Under the pieces are notes generated by a model that worked only from the letters and a program-made list of their open reading frames with translations, made no database searches and had not been told where the DNA came from. The position numbers were made by a program, and so were the translations under genes. Shown here piece by piece: positions 1 through 8,780 of a stretch of 64,000 bases of DNA. Origin of the DNA: Mycetocola_A sp015752285 (GTDB lineage Bacteria; Actinomycetota; Actinomycetes; Actinomycetales; Microbacteriaceae); the NCBI RefSeq assembly GCF_015752285.1, contig NZ_JADOUY010000001.1, positions 682,001 through 746,000 of the forward strand, given 5' to 3'. How positions within the stretch are numbered: the stretch's first letter is position 1; the number at the start of each line of letters is the position of its first letter.

Positions 1-600
1 GTCGCCGTTGTGACGACGATTCTCACGGTCTTCGCGAGCGCGTGCACCGGATATGCCCTGGCGAAGTACTCGAACCCGTGGCTCAAGGTGTTCTTCGTCT
101 GCATCCTGGCGACGACGATGCTGCCGACCGAGGTGATTCTGTCTCCGACGTTCCTCGTAGTGCGTGACCTCGGCATGTACAACCAGCTCAGTGCGCTGAT
201 CATCCCGTCGATCATCACCGCGACCGGAATCTTCATGTTCCGCCAATTCTTCCTGACGGTTCCGGATTCCCTTCTCGAGGCGGCGCGGATCGACGGCGCG
301 AGCGAGCTCGGGATCTTCACGCGGATCATGCTGCCGCTGTCGCGCCCCATCATCGTGACCCTGGCGATCTTCTCGTTCCAGTGGCGGTGGAACGATTACA
401 TCTGGCCGCTCATCGTGATCAACGACCCGAGTAAGTTCACCCTGCAGATCGCGATCCAGTCGATTGTCGGCGCGGAGAACGTCAACTGGTCGGTGCTGCT
501 CGCGGCATCCGTGATCTCGATCATCCCGCTCGTCGTTCTGTACATGGTGTTCCAGAAGTACGTCATGGGTGCCGACATCAACGCGGGTCTCAAGGAGTAG
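1..600 (+). CDS. Carbohydrate ABC transporter permease, MalG-like (5' end outside window)
   Basis: The reading frame is open from base 1, so this is the C-terminal 199 codons of an inner-membrane permease of a CUT1-type sugar importer. The cytoplasmic EAA loop that docks on the ATPase is visible around codons 93-104 (EAARIDGASELG), followed by two hydrophobic segments and the MalG-type tail ending in GADINAGLKE. The family forms a heterodimer with a MalF-like permease and takes sugars from a lipoprotein binding protein. Substrate cannot be read from this piece; the convergent alpha-mannosidase and lyase-like genes suggest a complex glycan, which is inference. A very strong terminator hairpin follows the stop codon. 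Confidence 0.9.
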   Translation, partial: VAVVTTILTVFASACTGYALAKYSNPWLKVFFVCILATTMLPTEVILSPTFLVVRDLGMYNQLSALIIPSIITATGIFMFRQFFLTVPDSLLEAARIDGASELGIFTRIMLPLSRPIIVTLAIFSFQWRWNDYIWPLIVINDPSKFTLQIAIQSIVGAENVNWSVLLAASVISIIPLVVLYMVFQKYVMGADINAGLKE

Positions 601-618
601 GCGAGACCGAAAACGACG

Positions 619-655
619 AAGGCGGTGTCAGCGACTCTCTCGCTGACACCGCCTT
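619..655. terminator. Bidirectional terminator between convergent units
   Basis: A perfect 16-bp stem (AAGGCGGTGTCAGCGA at 619-634 with its complement at 640-655) closes a 5-base loop and is followed by TTTTCGG on the plus strand. It lies between the stops of the permease and of the convergent GH38 gene, so it can serve both transcripts. Confidence 0.9.
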
Positions 656-686
656 TTCGGTGCGTTGCCCATGGTCATCATGGCCG

Positions 687-3600
687 TCAGGACAGCGTGA
701 TGCGCAGGGTGACGATCTCGAACGGCTGGAACCGGACGGTGACCTGCCTCCCATCGGGTTCGATGCCGAGGTCGGTGCCGACTGCGCTCCCGGCACCCGT
801 CGCGGTGAGTGGGCGTTCGAGAAGGTCGACGAGCGTGGCGAGCACAGCAGACTCGGGCAGCTGAATGCGCGCCGTCGTTCGCCCGCCGACACGCTCGGCC
901 AGCCGGACGATGAGGTCGCCGGAGCGATCCTGGGCCGGTTTGATCCACTCGACCAGGGCCGTGGTCTCGCCGACCGATCGGATCAGCGGCGTGACGGCCT
1001 GTGAACCCGAGATCGCGCGGGTGAGCCCGTTGAGCCGGTAACCGTGTTCACTCGATTCGAGGATGCCGCCGACGACGAGCGCGCCGCGGAAGGAGTGCAC
1101 TCCCTCGTCTGCGGCAGGATCCGGGAAAAGAGCGGCCCGAAGCAGCGACTGCCTGACCACGGTGGCCGGCGTGCCGGCATCCGTCGCCACGCGGGTGACG
1201 TCGTGGCCGTAGGTCGCATCGTTGACGATGCCGACGCCGAAGCCCGGTTCTTCGACGTGGACCCAGCGGTGGGCGCACACCTCGAAGCGGGCGTCGTCCC
1301 AGGTCGTGTTGGTGTGGGTAGGGCGCCACACATGACCGAACGCCGTCTCCGAGGCGAACCGGTCGGTGTGGATGTCGAGCGGGAACGCGAGCTTGAGCAG
1401 CTTGTTCTGCTCGTGCCAGTCGACCGTCGTCTCAAACCCGACTTCATGTGCCCCTGGCCGCAGGGTGATCCGCTGCGTCGCCGTCGACCGCGAGAAGGAG
1501 CGTTCGACCACGACGCTGACCGAGCCGCTCTCGCCGTGCTCGATCCGCATGCCGTCGAGGGCAGTGAGGTCACGGACGGATGCCCGATAGGTCGGGTCGA
1601 TGTTCCACGCGTCCCACTCGGACGGGGTGTCGACGTGGAGCTGCAGGAGATTCGCGGCCGTGCCGGTCGGGACGAGTTCCCGTCCCTGCGACCGGTCGAT
1701 CACGCTGGCGACGAGGCCGGCGGCATCCGTCCTGATTTGAAGATGCGCATTGGCGAGGACATAGCCGCCGTTCGACTGCTCCACCGACACGGTCTCCGCT
1801 GAAAGCTCGGCGGGAGCGATGGCGCCCGAGGCGACACCGTTCACCGCGAACGGAGAGGTGTTCGCGGTGAGAGCCAGGTCACCGTCGCCTGCGAGTGCGC
1901 GCAGCGACGACGCGATGATGCCGTCGAGCGTCTGGGCGACCTCGGCGTATTTGCGTTCAGCTTCGCGGTGGACCCACGCGATCGCGGAGCCGGGGAGGAT
2001 GTCGTGGAACTGCTGGAGCAGCACGGTCTGCCAGGCGGACTCCAGCTCGTCATAGGGGTAGCGGACGCCGGCACGCACCAAGGCGGTCGTCGCCCAGAGT
2101 TCCGCCTCGCGGAGAAGATGTTCCGAACGCCGGTTGCCGTGCTTGGTGCGGGCCTGCGACGTGAAGACCCCGCGGTGGAATTCGAGGTACAGCTCGCCGG
2201 CCCAGACGGGAGGGGCGGTGTACTCGTCGCGAACGTGCTCGAAGAAAGCGTCAGGCGTGCTGATCTCGATCGTCGGTGACCCGTCGAGGTCGTGCAGCAG
2301 TTCGATCCGCTCGAGCATTTCCCTGGTAGGCCCGCCACCCCCGTCACCGAAGCCGAACGGGAGCAGCGATGTCGATGCCGCGCCGTGCTCGCGGAAGTTT
2401 CGCTCGGCCTTGAACAGTTCGCGTGGGGTGACGTCTGAGCTGTAGGTGTTGACGGGCGTCTGGTGGCTGAGGATCCTGGTGCCGTCGTTGCCCTCCCAGA
2501 AGAAAGTGCTGTGCGGGAAATCGTCGGTGTCGTTCCAGCAGAGTTTCTGGGTGAAGAACCAGTTCGCGCCGACGCCACGGATGATCTGCGGAAGCGCGGC
2601 CGAGTAACCGAACGAGTCAGGCAGCCACGCCCCCTGCGTCTCGATTCCGAACTCGGCACGGAAGAACTCGGTTCCGAGCAGAAACTGGCGGATCAGTGCC
2701 TCACCGCCTGGCATGTTGGTGTCTGCCTCGACCCACATGCCCCCGACCGGGATAAAACGTCCTTCGGCGACGCGCGCACGGACCCGCTCGAACAATTCCG
2801 GGTAGCTCGCCTTCACCCAGGCATACTGCTGCGCTGAGGAGGCCACGAAGAGCAGGTTGTCGTCTTCGTCCATGCGGTCGAGGACGTTGGAGAAGGTCCT
2901 GGCGATCTTGCGCACCGTCTCCCGGGTCGGCCACAGCCAGGCGGAATCGATATGGGCGTGACCGGTCGCCACGAGACGGTGAGCGGATGTCGCGGCTGGG
3001 CTGTCGAGGACCGGTCTGAGGCAGTCCGTCGCCGCCGCGATGCCCGAGCGGATGTCGTCGGGGTCGAGCAGCGCGATCGCGTTCTCGAGTGCGCGAAGGA
3101 TGTCGGCCCTGCGCGGCGACAGGGCGGGAAGCTCTGCAGCCAGCTCGGCGAGGACCTGGACCTCGAGGTGGAAGCGCTCGGCCGCCAGGTCGATCACAGC
3201 AACGGTGAACTCGCCCAGCCGGTACAACGGCTGATCGGGCGCCGAGGCCAGGTCGCCGTACGGGGTGGGCGCGAAGGCATCCGCTCCCTTGAAATCGTTG
3301 CCGCCCGAGAAGTCGGGGTTGGATGCCGCCTCGACATAGAAGTGGATCTCGTCTCCCGCCGTCGCGCTGACAGGCACGTGGTGGTTGCGCGGCTCGAGTC
3401 CTTTGACGATCTGCCCGTCCGGCCGCCAGACCAGACCCTCAGACTGGAAGCCGGGCTTCGCGAGATTGAAACCCAGATCCATCGACGCTTCGAACCGGCT
3501 GCCGTCTGCCTCGTGGTCGCGCCAGGAGCCGGGGAGAGAGCCAGTGACCTCGAACCAGCTGGTGCCCCAGGGAAGCCCCCATGATGCACCTGTCCTGGTG

Positions 3601-3764
3601 ACGGTGTACTCCTGCGCGGATGCCTCGGCGAACGTCACCGGCTCTCCAGGGGCATCCCAGCGGGCGACGGTGAGGTCCACACGGTCGCGATGGATGGCGG
3701 GGGCGAGGTGGTCGCGGCGGAACCGGTCGATGCGCGAGAAGGCTTTGTCGTGGTTCTGGTGCAT
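687..3764 (-). CDS. Alpha-mannosidase, glycoside hydrolase family 38
   Basis: A 1025-residue protein with the full GH38 signature: the zinc-site motif GHAHIDSAW near residue 270, the nucleophile motif WLPDSFGY near residue 385 (Asp), and QQFHDILPGS near residue 587. GH38 enzymes are zinc-dependent retaining alpha-mannosidases; the length is normal for bacterial members. No signal peptide is visible, so it acts in the cytoplasm on imported glycan. I chose the ATG at 3764 (start MHQNHDKAF), one base after the TGA of the oxidoreductase gene. A longer open frame to 4313 overlaps that gene and has a nonsense N-terminus. It is the last gene of a minus-strand unit ending at the shared terminator at 619-655. 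Confidence 0.93.
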   Translation of the reverse strand: MHQNHDKAFSRIDRFRRDHLAPAIHRDRVDLTVARWDAPGEPVTFAEASAQEYTVTRTGASWGLPWGTSWFEVTGSLPGSWRDHEADGSRFEASMDLGFNLAKPGFQSEGLVWRPDGQIVKGLEPRNHHVPVSATAGDEIHFYVEAASNPDFSGGNDFKGADAFAPTPYGDLASAPDQPLYRLGEFTVAVIDLAAERFHLEVQVLAELAAELPALSPRRADILRALENAIALLDPDDIRSGIAAATDCLRPVLDSPAATSAHRLVATGHAHIDSAWLWPTRETVRKIARTFSNVLDRMDEDDNLLFVASSAQQYAWVKASYPELFERVRARVAEGRFIPVGGMWVEADTNMPGGEALIRQFLLGTEFFRAEFGIETQGAWLPDSFGYSAALPQIIRGVGANWFFTQKLCWNDTDDFPHSTFFWEGNDGTRILSHQTPVNTYSSDVTPRELFKAERNFREHGAASTSLLPFGFGDGGGGPTREMLERIELLHDLDGSPTIEISTPDAFFEHVRDEYTAPPVWAGELYLEFHRGVFTSQARTKHGNRRSEHLLREAELWATTALVRAGVRYPYDELESAWQTVLLQQFHDILPGSAIAWVHREAERKYAEVAQTLDGIIASSLRALAGDGDLALTANTSPFAVNGVASGAIAPAELSAETVSVEQSNGGYVLANAHLQIRTDAAGLVASVIDRSQGRELVPTGTAANLLQLHVDTPSEWDAWNIDPTYRASVRDLTALDGMRIEHGESGSVSVVVERSFSRSTATQRITLRPGAHEVGFETTVDWHEQNKLLKLAFPLDIHTDRFASETAFGHVWRPTHTNTTWDDARFEVCAHRWVHVEEPGFGVGIVNDATYGHDVTRVATDAGTPATVVRQSLLRAALFPDPAADEGVHSFRGALVVGGILESSEHGYRLNGLTRAISGSQAVTPLIRSVGETTALVEWIKPAQDRSGDLIVRLAERVGGRTTARIQLPESAVLATLVDLLERPLTATGAGSAVGTDLGIEPDGRQVTVRFQPFEIVTLRITLS

Positions 3765-3765
3765 G

Positions 3766-4944
3766 TCAGCGGGCGTCCTCAGCGGCCCAGGCGGCGCCGG
3801 TCTCGCGGAACAGCCGGGCGTCGATGGCGGCCTTGCCGACCAGGTTCTCGACCCCGTCGAGAACGGGGTGCGCGTCGAGCCCGTCGCCCTGCCAGCGCAC
3901 GTGCGACGGGTCGATCGGGTGAACGGGCGTGCCCGCGACCTCCTCGACGAACCGGACGAACGCGCCGGTCTTCTCGAGCGGGGCGAGAAGCGGGCGGCCG
4001 TCGATGCGGTGCGCGAGGAGGTTCTCGAGCAGGTCCTCCCGCCCGTACGTCTGGCTGGTCTTCTCCCCGTTGCGTTCCAGGATGAGTCCGTCGTTGAGGT
4101 AGTCGAGTCGGGCGGAGCCGCCGGTTCCGCGAACGACGATGGACGGGAGATCCTCGCGGGGTCCGGCAAGAGTGAACGCGCCTGACAGGATGCCGTCGAA
4201 GGTCGCCGCGCCTGTCGCCGACGGGGTGAGCCGGAACGACGAGGTATCGTCTGCCTCGATGTCGTTGGCGCGGTAGAGGTCGAGATCGGCGGATCCGATG
4301 GCATCGGGAGCATCCCAACCCGCGATGCTGAGCGATGTCATGACGGCGTGGGCGAACGGATTCGTGAGCACCCCGTCGACGACGGGGCGGCCGTTCAGCG
4401 TGCGTTTTCCTGCCCAGGTCGAGCGCGTCCAGTACCGACGGTCGCGAACCCAGGAGCCTGACGCGGCAATGGAATGGATCTCGCCGAGCGCGCCATCGTC
4501 GATCGAGCGCCGAAGTGCAACGAGTGCCCGGGAACCCAGGCTCTGGAAGCCGACCTGCACGCGGGCATCCGACGATCGCGACAGTTCGAGCAGCGCGGTC
4601 AGGTCGGCGAGCGTCGTGGTCGGCGGCTTCTCGAGCAACACATCGGCGCCTGCCCTCAATGCGAGTTCCGCGAGTGCCCGGTGGGTGTGCAGCGGCGTCG
4701 CAACGATGACGAGGTCGACGTCGACAGCGTCGAGGAGCGTCGTGGTATCGGGGAAGATCGGCGGCAACTGGTCGAGCCCGATGACCAATCCGTCGCGAAC
4801 AACGGGGCCGACGAGAGGATCGACGAGTCCGACCAGGCGGAGTCGGGACTCTGCCTGCAACCCGAGGGCATGGACGACGTGAGACGCTCCGTAGCCGTGG
4901 ATTCCGATGATGGCGACGCGGGGAGCATCCGTCGATTGCGTCAC
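3766..4944 (-). CDS. Gfo/Idh/MocA family oxidoreductase
   Basis: 392 residues. The N-terminus has a Rossmann nucleotide-binding segment (VAIIGIHGYGASHV) and the family motif LLEKPPTT, in which the Lys is the usual catalytic residue, followed by an alpha/beta dimerisation domain. Family members use NAD(P) to oxidise, reduce or epimerise sugars and cyclitols. The start is a GTG at 4944 overlapping the TGA of the upstream lyase-like gene (GTGA), so the genes are translationally coupled, and the GH38 gene follows after one base. The likely role is oxidation of a sugar released in this cassette; the exact substrate is unknown. Confidence 0.85.
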   Translation of the reverse strand: MTQSTDAPRVAIIGIHGYGASHVVHALGLQAESRLRLVGLVDPLVGPVVRDGLVIGLDQLPPIFPDTTTLLDAVDVDLVIVATPLHTHRALAELALRAGADVLLEKPPTTTLADLTALLELSRSSDARVQVGFQSLGSRALVALRRSIDDGALGEIHSIAASGSWVRDRRYWTRSTWAGKRTLNGRPVVDGVLTNPFAHAVMTSLSIAGWDAPDAIGSADLDLYRANDIEADDTSSFRLTPSATGAATFDGILSGAFTLAGPREDLPSIVVRGTGGSARLDYLNDGLILERNGEKTSQTYGREDLLENLLAHRIDGRPLLAPLEKTGAFVRFVEEVAGTPVHPIDPSHVRWQGDGLDAHPVLDGVENLVGKAAIDARLFRETGAAWAAEDAR

Positions 4945-6773
4945 GATGCGTCCGCCTTCATGGTGTTGGAATCCTCTGGGCTGGACTCTGCTGGGTCGAG
5001 TCTTTCTGCGTCGAGGTGCAGCACATAGCTGCCAGGGGAGCGTCCGGTGATGTAGACGTGTCGCCCGGCGGTGGCGTCGGTTCCGCCGAGAAAGGTGTAA
5101 TCCTGGCCGGGCCGGTAGACGGGCGGGCTGTCGACCGACGATCCGTTGCCGGGGCCGAACCGGATGGCAGCGTCACCGATGCGGTAACTGCCTGTCCCGT
5201 CGACGAGGTGCCCATCGTTGTCATCGAGCGACCGAACCCCGTCGAGCCGGCCCCCCGGCCGGAACGTCAGCTCGATCGCCCAGGCCACGTCGGGGCCATC
5301 GAAGGTGAACTGCAGGTCGGCGCCTGTCGGTGTCGGGGTGATCGAGACGGCGGTGGCGAGCGTCACGGTGTCCGTGTCGCGCTCGTCGAATGCCATCGAC
5401 GCGGCGAAGCGACCCTCATCGGTGAGGGCGTAGACGCCGTCAGCCGAGCGCTTGTCTGCACGCATCGGCTGGAAATAGGAGGCGCCGACCGTCTCGGACA
5501 GTCGGTACTCCGTGGCATCCGCTGTGCCGTCGACCGCCGTCGTGCTTTCGATGACCTCGACGGTGTCAGCCCGGAAAGGGCCGAGACCGAAGAAGTCGCG
5601 CGACAACCGGACCGAATCGAGCACGACAGCGCCGGTGAACAGACGGGCGAAGGTCGGGTTGTTCGCCAGCCCCGATCGCACTGCCCGGAATGCCGGGTAG
5701 TCGGAGCCGCCGAACACGACGAGTGTGCGCTCAGGAGAGACGTCTGACGCCAGTGAAACCCGAGACGCGAAGGAGTTCCGCGTGGGCAGAGGCGCGGCGG
5801 GTTCTGGCAGGACCGCCGTGATGATCGGGTGCAGCAGGATGTCGGCGAGCACCGTCTCAGGATCGGCGATACCGTCGCGCACCGCCTCGGTCGCTGCCCA
5901 GGCGAAGTCCGGACGGTTCCGTTCGATCGCGAATCGACGGAACGGCAACAGGTACGGAGCCAGCGGGTATGCGCCGTTCTGGTCCTGGCGGCGGGACTGG
6001 ACCGTCTCGACCGAGCCGTCCGGGCGGATCAGTTCGAGCGTGAGGGAGAGATTCCGTTCAACGAGATCGTGCAGTTCGGGGAGGCCGAACACGTCGCCGA
6101 GGACGAGGAGGGCCGGGTTGGAGACGTATGCGGCGTAATTGGGGCTGCGCTCGGAGTAGAAGCCGCTGGGGTCGATGTCGATGCCTTCGGCCAGCCATTC
6201 CTCCGCGCGCGTCCGGAGTTCCGGGTCAGGCCAGCTCCGGTGGAACCGTGCCAGGGCGGCGCTGATCTCCCAGCGATGATTCGGGGTGTGAATGCCGCCG
6301 GCGAGCAGCGCGGGCTTCGCGGGGTCTGCGATCTCTTTCAGCCGCATCCGCAGCCGGCTGGCCTGGTCGGTGACGGGGGATTCGAGGGCGAGAAGCGCGT
6401 CAGCGTCCGCGAGGTCGTTGAGGCTGAACGCGGAGTCAGGCGGTGAGTTGACGTTGTCTCCCCCGACGAAGAGCCCCGTGGTGCCCTGCTGAGCGGTGAG
6501 ATGGTCGGTGGTGCGCAGGGCGAGAGCAAGAGCATCCGTCGAGCGGTGAAACCGGGAGCGATCCGTGACGACGCACGCGACCAGGAGTTTGATCCTGCCC
6601 GCCAGGGTGCGATGCGGAAGATGCGCGGTGCCTGCATCGGCGTCAGCGTCGACCGAGCTGTCGGCGAGGAGCGCTGCTGCGCGGAGATCTGCCGCGGCGA
6701 CGACCGAAGCAAAGAATTCCTCGTCGAGCGGGGTTGCCGCCCTGGCGCCGGCACCGTCATCAGAAATCGCCAT
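4941..6773 (-). CDS. Heparinase II/III- or alginate-lyase-like protein (putative)
   Basis: A 610-residue protein without a signal peptide. The N-terminal 350 residues look alpha-helical, with the stretch GGIHTPNHRWEISAALARF (near residue 170) and ERSPNYAAYVSNPALL (near 225), reminiscent of the alpha/alpha-toroid half of heparinase II/III and oligo-alginate lyases; the C-terminal half is beta-rich. I recognise the fold style rather than a defined family, so lyase activity is a guess. The ATG at 6773 has a GAGGAG ribosome site 9 bases upstream on the minus strand; the longer frame to 6830 lacks one. It is the first gene of the unit that continues with the Gfo/Idh and GH38 genes. Confidence 0.6.
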   Translation of the reverse strand: MAISDDGAGARAATPLDEEFFASVVAAADLRAAALLADSSVDADADAGTAHLPHRTLAGRIKLLVACVVTDRSRFHRSTDALALALRTTDHLTAQQGTTGLFVGGDNVNSPPDSAFSLNDLADADALLALESPVTDQASRLRMRLKEIADPAKPALLAGGIHTPNHRWEISAALARFHRSWPDPELRTRAEEWLAEGIDIDPSGFYSERSPNYAAYVSNPALLVLGDVFGLPELHDLVERNLSLTLELIRPDGSVETVQSRRQDQNGAYPLAPYLLPFRRFAIERNRPDFAWAATEAVRDGIADPETVLADILLHPIITAVLPEPAAPLPTRNSFASRVSLASDVSPERTLVVFGGSDYPAFRAVRSGLANNPTFARLFTGAVVLDSVRLSRDFFGLGPFRADTVEVIESTTAVDGTADATEYRLSETVGASYFQPMRADKRSADGVYALTDEGRFAASMAFDERDTDTVTLATAVSITPTPTGADLQFTFDGPDVAWAIELTFRPGGRLDGVRSLDDNDGHLVDGTGSYRIGDAAIRFGPGNGSSVDSPPVYRPGQDYTFLGGTDATAGRHVYITGRSPGSYVLHLDAERLDPAESSPEDSNTMKADAS

Positions 6774-6819
6774 GCATCGGCTCCTCAACCTGAGTGACGG
6801 GTCCACTCCGTCGTGTATA

Positions 6820-6829
6820 TGTCCTGACA
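6820..6829. promoter_or_regulatory. Candidate operator upstream of the lyase-like gene
   Basis: A TGTC-CT-GACA inverted repeat sits 47-56 bases upstream of the start at 6773. The TGTCNNGACA form resembles GntR-type operators. No regulator gene is adjacent, so assignment is speculative. Confidence 0.3.
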
Positions 6830-6932
6830 AACCAGCCTAGCATCGCGGCGCTGGCCGGCGAGGTGGCAGTTGCGCACCCATGGTCGACCTCGTGGCCGGT
6901 TTTGCGTGCGAAAGTGCGATCTCGCTTTGCGC

Positions 6933-7202
6933 TCAGGGAGTGGGACGGGGCATCCGGAGCAGTCGGAGGCCGCTGACGATCAGCGTGTGCTCAGTGTCTG
7001 TCGTGACGATCACGAACAGCACGTCGCCGCAGGCGGAGCATCGCACCGTGGTGTCTGGCACATTCATGACGACCGTGCTCTGCGCCAGCACGGCTTCGTC
7101 GCCGCAGGAGTGGCAGACCGTCACCGTTGTCGTCGGTTCGACCGCGAGAACCTCGGCGAGCAGTCCGGCGATCGCGTTGCCGTCGACGTGGTCGGGGGCC
7201 AT
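6933..7202 (-). CDS. DUF6510-like small zinc-ribbon protein
   Basis: 89 residues with two CxxC knuckles (CHSC and CSAC) about 25 residues apart, as in a zinc ribbon. It matches my recollection of the actinobacterial DUF6510 family, whose function is unknown. Its ATG overlaps the TGA of the flavin reductase gene by one base, and that gene in turn overlaps the molybdoenzyme gene, so the three are one coupled operon and the protein probably assists or regulates that redox pair. Confidence 0.75.
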   Translation of the reverse strand: MAPDHVDGNAIAGLLAEVLAVEPTTTVTVCHSCGDEAVLAQSTVVMNVPDTTVRCSACGDVLFVIVTTDTEHTLIVSGLRLLRMPRPTP

Positions 7203-7933
7203 CAGATTCCTCCAAATCGTTCGGCACGGATGTCGGTGGAGCCGTGACCGAGTTCGGTCAGCCAGGAGAGCACCGTCTCGACGAAGCCCGTGGATCCGCA
7301 GACGAACAGCCTGGGCCGTTGCTCGGGCCCGATGGTGTGTGCGGCGAGTGAGTCCCGCGAGAGGCGACCGGGCGGATCCGGCCAGTGCTCGGGGGTGAGG
7401 CGCGAGAAGACCAGGGAAATCGCCGCAGGATTCGCAGAACCGAGGGTCTTCAACTCATCGGCGAAGAAAAGATCCTCGGGCGTTCTGAGTCCATACAACA
7501 GGCGCATCGGCGTTGTGCTCTGAGCCGCGGAGTGTGCCCGGAGCATCCCGATGCACGGCACGACCCCGGAGCCTCCGGCGATCAGCTGAACCGGTCTGAG
7601 GTCAGAGCTCGGTTTCCAGACGAACCATCCACCGAGCGGACCCTGGATCTCGAGCTGGTCATCGGGGCGAAGGTCGTCGACCAGGTAGGGCGAGACTTCG
7701 CCGTCAGGCACCCGATCGACGGCGAGCTCGAGCCGGGTGCTGTTCCCGACCGACGCGAGCGAATACGACCGGGTGGCCTGGTAGCCGCCCTCAGCTGTGA
7801 GCCTTACATCGATGTGTTGCCCGCCGTCATTTCCCGGCCAGGTCGGCACACCGAGAGTGATGAGGCTGGCATTCGGAGTGAGCGGGCGTACGGTGGCCAC
7901 CGTCGCGATGTGCCACGTCGCACCGGATGTCAT
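7202..7933 (-). CDS. Ferredoxin-NADP reductase-type FAD/NAD(P) oxidoreductase
   Basis: 243 residues. The N-terminal beta-barrel carries the FAD-binding motif RSYSLAS; the C-terminal Rossmann half has LIAGGSGVVPCIGM and ends RLFVCGSTGFVE, the usual pattern of the FNR superfamily. No iron-sulphur domain is fused, so it probably takes electrons from NAD(P)H and passes them to a partner. The overlap with the molybdoenzyme gene (ATGA at 7930-7933) makes that enzyme the natural partner. Confidence 0.87.
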   Translation of the reverse strand: MTSGATWHIATVATVRPLTPNASLITLGVPTWPGNDGGQHIDVRLTAEGGYQATRSYSLASVGNSTRLELAVDRVPDGEVSPYLVDDLRPDDQLEIQGPLGGWFVWKPSSDLRPVQLIAGGSGVVPCIGMLRAHSAAQSTTPMRLLYGLRTPEDLFFADELKTLGSANPAAISLVFSRLTPEHWPDPPGRLSRDSLAAHTIGPEQRPRLFVCGSTGFVETVLSWLTELGHGSTDIRAERFGGI

Positions 7934-8523
7934 GAATAGCGTTCCTCAGACCACGGGTCGCCGTGCAGATGATAGCCGCGTTCTTCCCAGAACCCGGGCC
8001 GGTCGGTCGGCATCATTGTGAGGCCGCGAATCCATTTGGCCGATTTCCAGAAGTAGAGGTGCGGGATGAGCAGGCGGGCGGGCCCGCCATGTTCAGGACT
8101 GAGCGGGATGCCGTCTGCCTCGAACGCGATCCACCCTTTTCCGTCGAGCAGATCGCTGAGAGCGACATTGGTCGTGTATCCGCCGTAGGACTGGGCCATG
8201 GTGAAGTTCTGCCGGGTGTCGACGCTCGCGAAGATGGCATCGAGGGGAACCCCGCTCCACCGCATACCGAGCTTCGACCAGTGGGTGACGCAATGGATGT
8301 CGATGGTGAACTCCTCCACCCCGAGCGCGTGCAACTCGTCCCAGTCCCAGCTGTACTCGGTGTCGTCGTCCGAGCGCACGGTGAAGCGGAACTCGTCTGT
8401 CGAGATTCGAGGTGTCGCCCCGGCGCTGAGCACCGGCCAGTCGTGGACCTGCGTCTGGCCGGGCGGGATCCGACCGTCTGCGGGGCTGGAGCGGCCACGA
8501 AAGCCGCGGGTGATCAGTGCCAT
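7930..8523 (-). CDS. Sulfite-oxidase-fold molybdopterin oxidoreductase
   Basis: 197 residues covering the molybdopterin-binding domain of the sulfite oxidase/YedY superfamily. The segment IDIHCVTHWSKLGMRWSGVPL contains the Cys that coordinates molybdenum in this family. There is no Tat signal peptide and no dimerisation domain, so it is a small cytoplasmic member. It is first in an operon with a flavin reductase and a DUF6510-like protein, which suggests it is a reductase fed by NAD(P)H. The substrate (a sulfoxide, N-oxide or similar) is not known. The start ATG at 8523 is preceded by GAGGAG. Confidence 0.87.
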   Translation of the reverse strand: MALITRGFRGRSSPADGRIPPGQTQVHDWPVLSAGATPRISTDEFRFTVRSDDDTEYSWDWDELHALGVEEFTIDIHCVTHWSKLGMRWSGVPLDAIFASVDTRQNFTMAQSYGGYTTNVALSDLLDGKGWIAFEADGIPLSPEHGGPARLLIPHLYFWKSAKWIRGLTMMPTDRPGFWEERGYHLHGDPWSEERYS

Positions 8524-8539
8524 CGGAACTCCTCAGAAT

Positions 8540-8565
8540 GAGCGAGCAATACGAGCGAGCAGTAC
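8540..8565. repeat. Two 13-bp direct repeats in the divergent promoter region
   Basis: GAGCGAGCAATAC at 8540-8552 is followed at once by GAGCGAGCAGTAC at 8553-8565, then a partial third GAGTAATGAC. They lie 17-42 bases upstream of the molybdoenzyme start, where an activator or repressor would bind. The rest of the 257-base region up to 8780 shows no other clear element. Confidence 0.45.
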
Positions 8566-8780
8566 GAGTAATGACTACACCCAAGCATCGGAGGGGTCAT
8601 GGTGTCCAGAGGGTCGGCGTTCCAACATCGGGCAACGACAGAACGGACGGACAGATTTCTGAGATCGGATGCCTGTGGAGGAGCCGTGCACGAAACGAAC
8701 GACGGAATACGCGACCACCCACCCGCGTTCTCACCGGGGTCGCCGCGTGGCGGCATCCGCTATCGAAAGGCATCCGCCAC

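Noticed and set aside
3765..4313. N-terminal extension of the GH38 frame to 4313
   Set aside because: It overlaps the Gfo/Idh gene completely, reads as Arg/Ser/Pro-rich low-complexity sequence, and homology starts at the ATG at 3764 right after the upstream stop.
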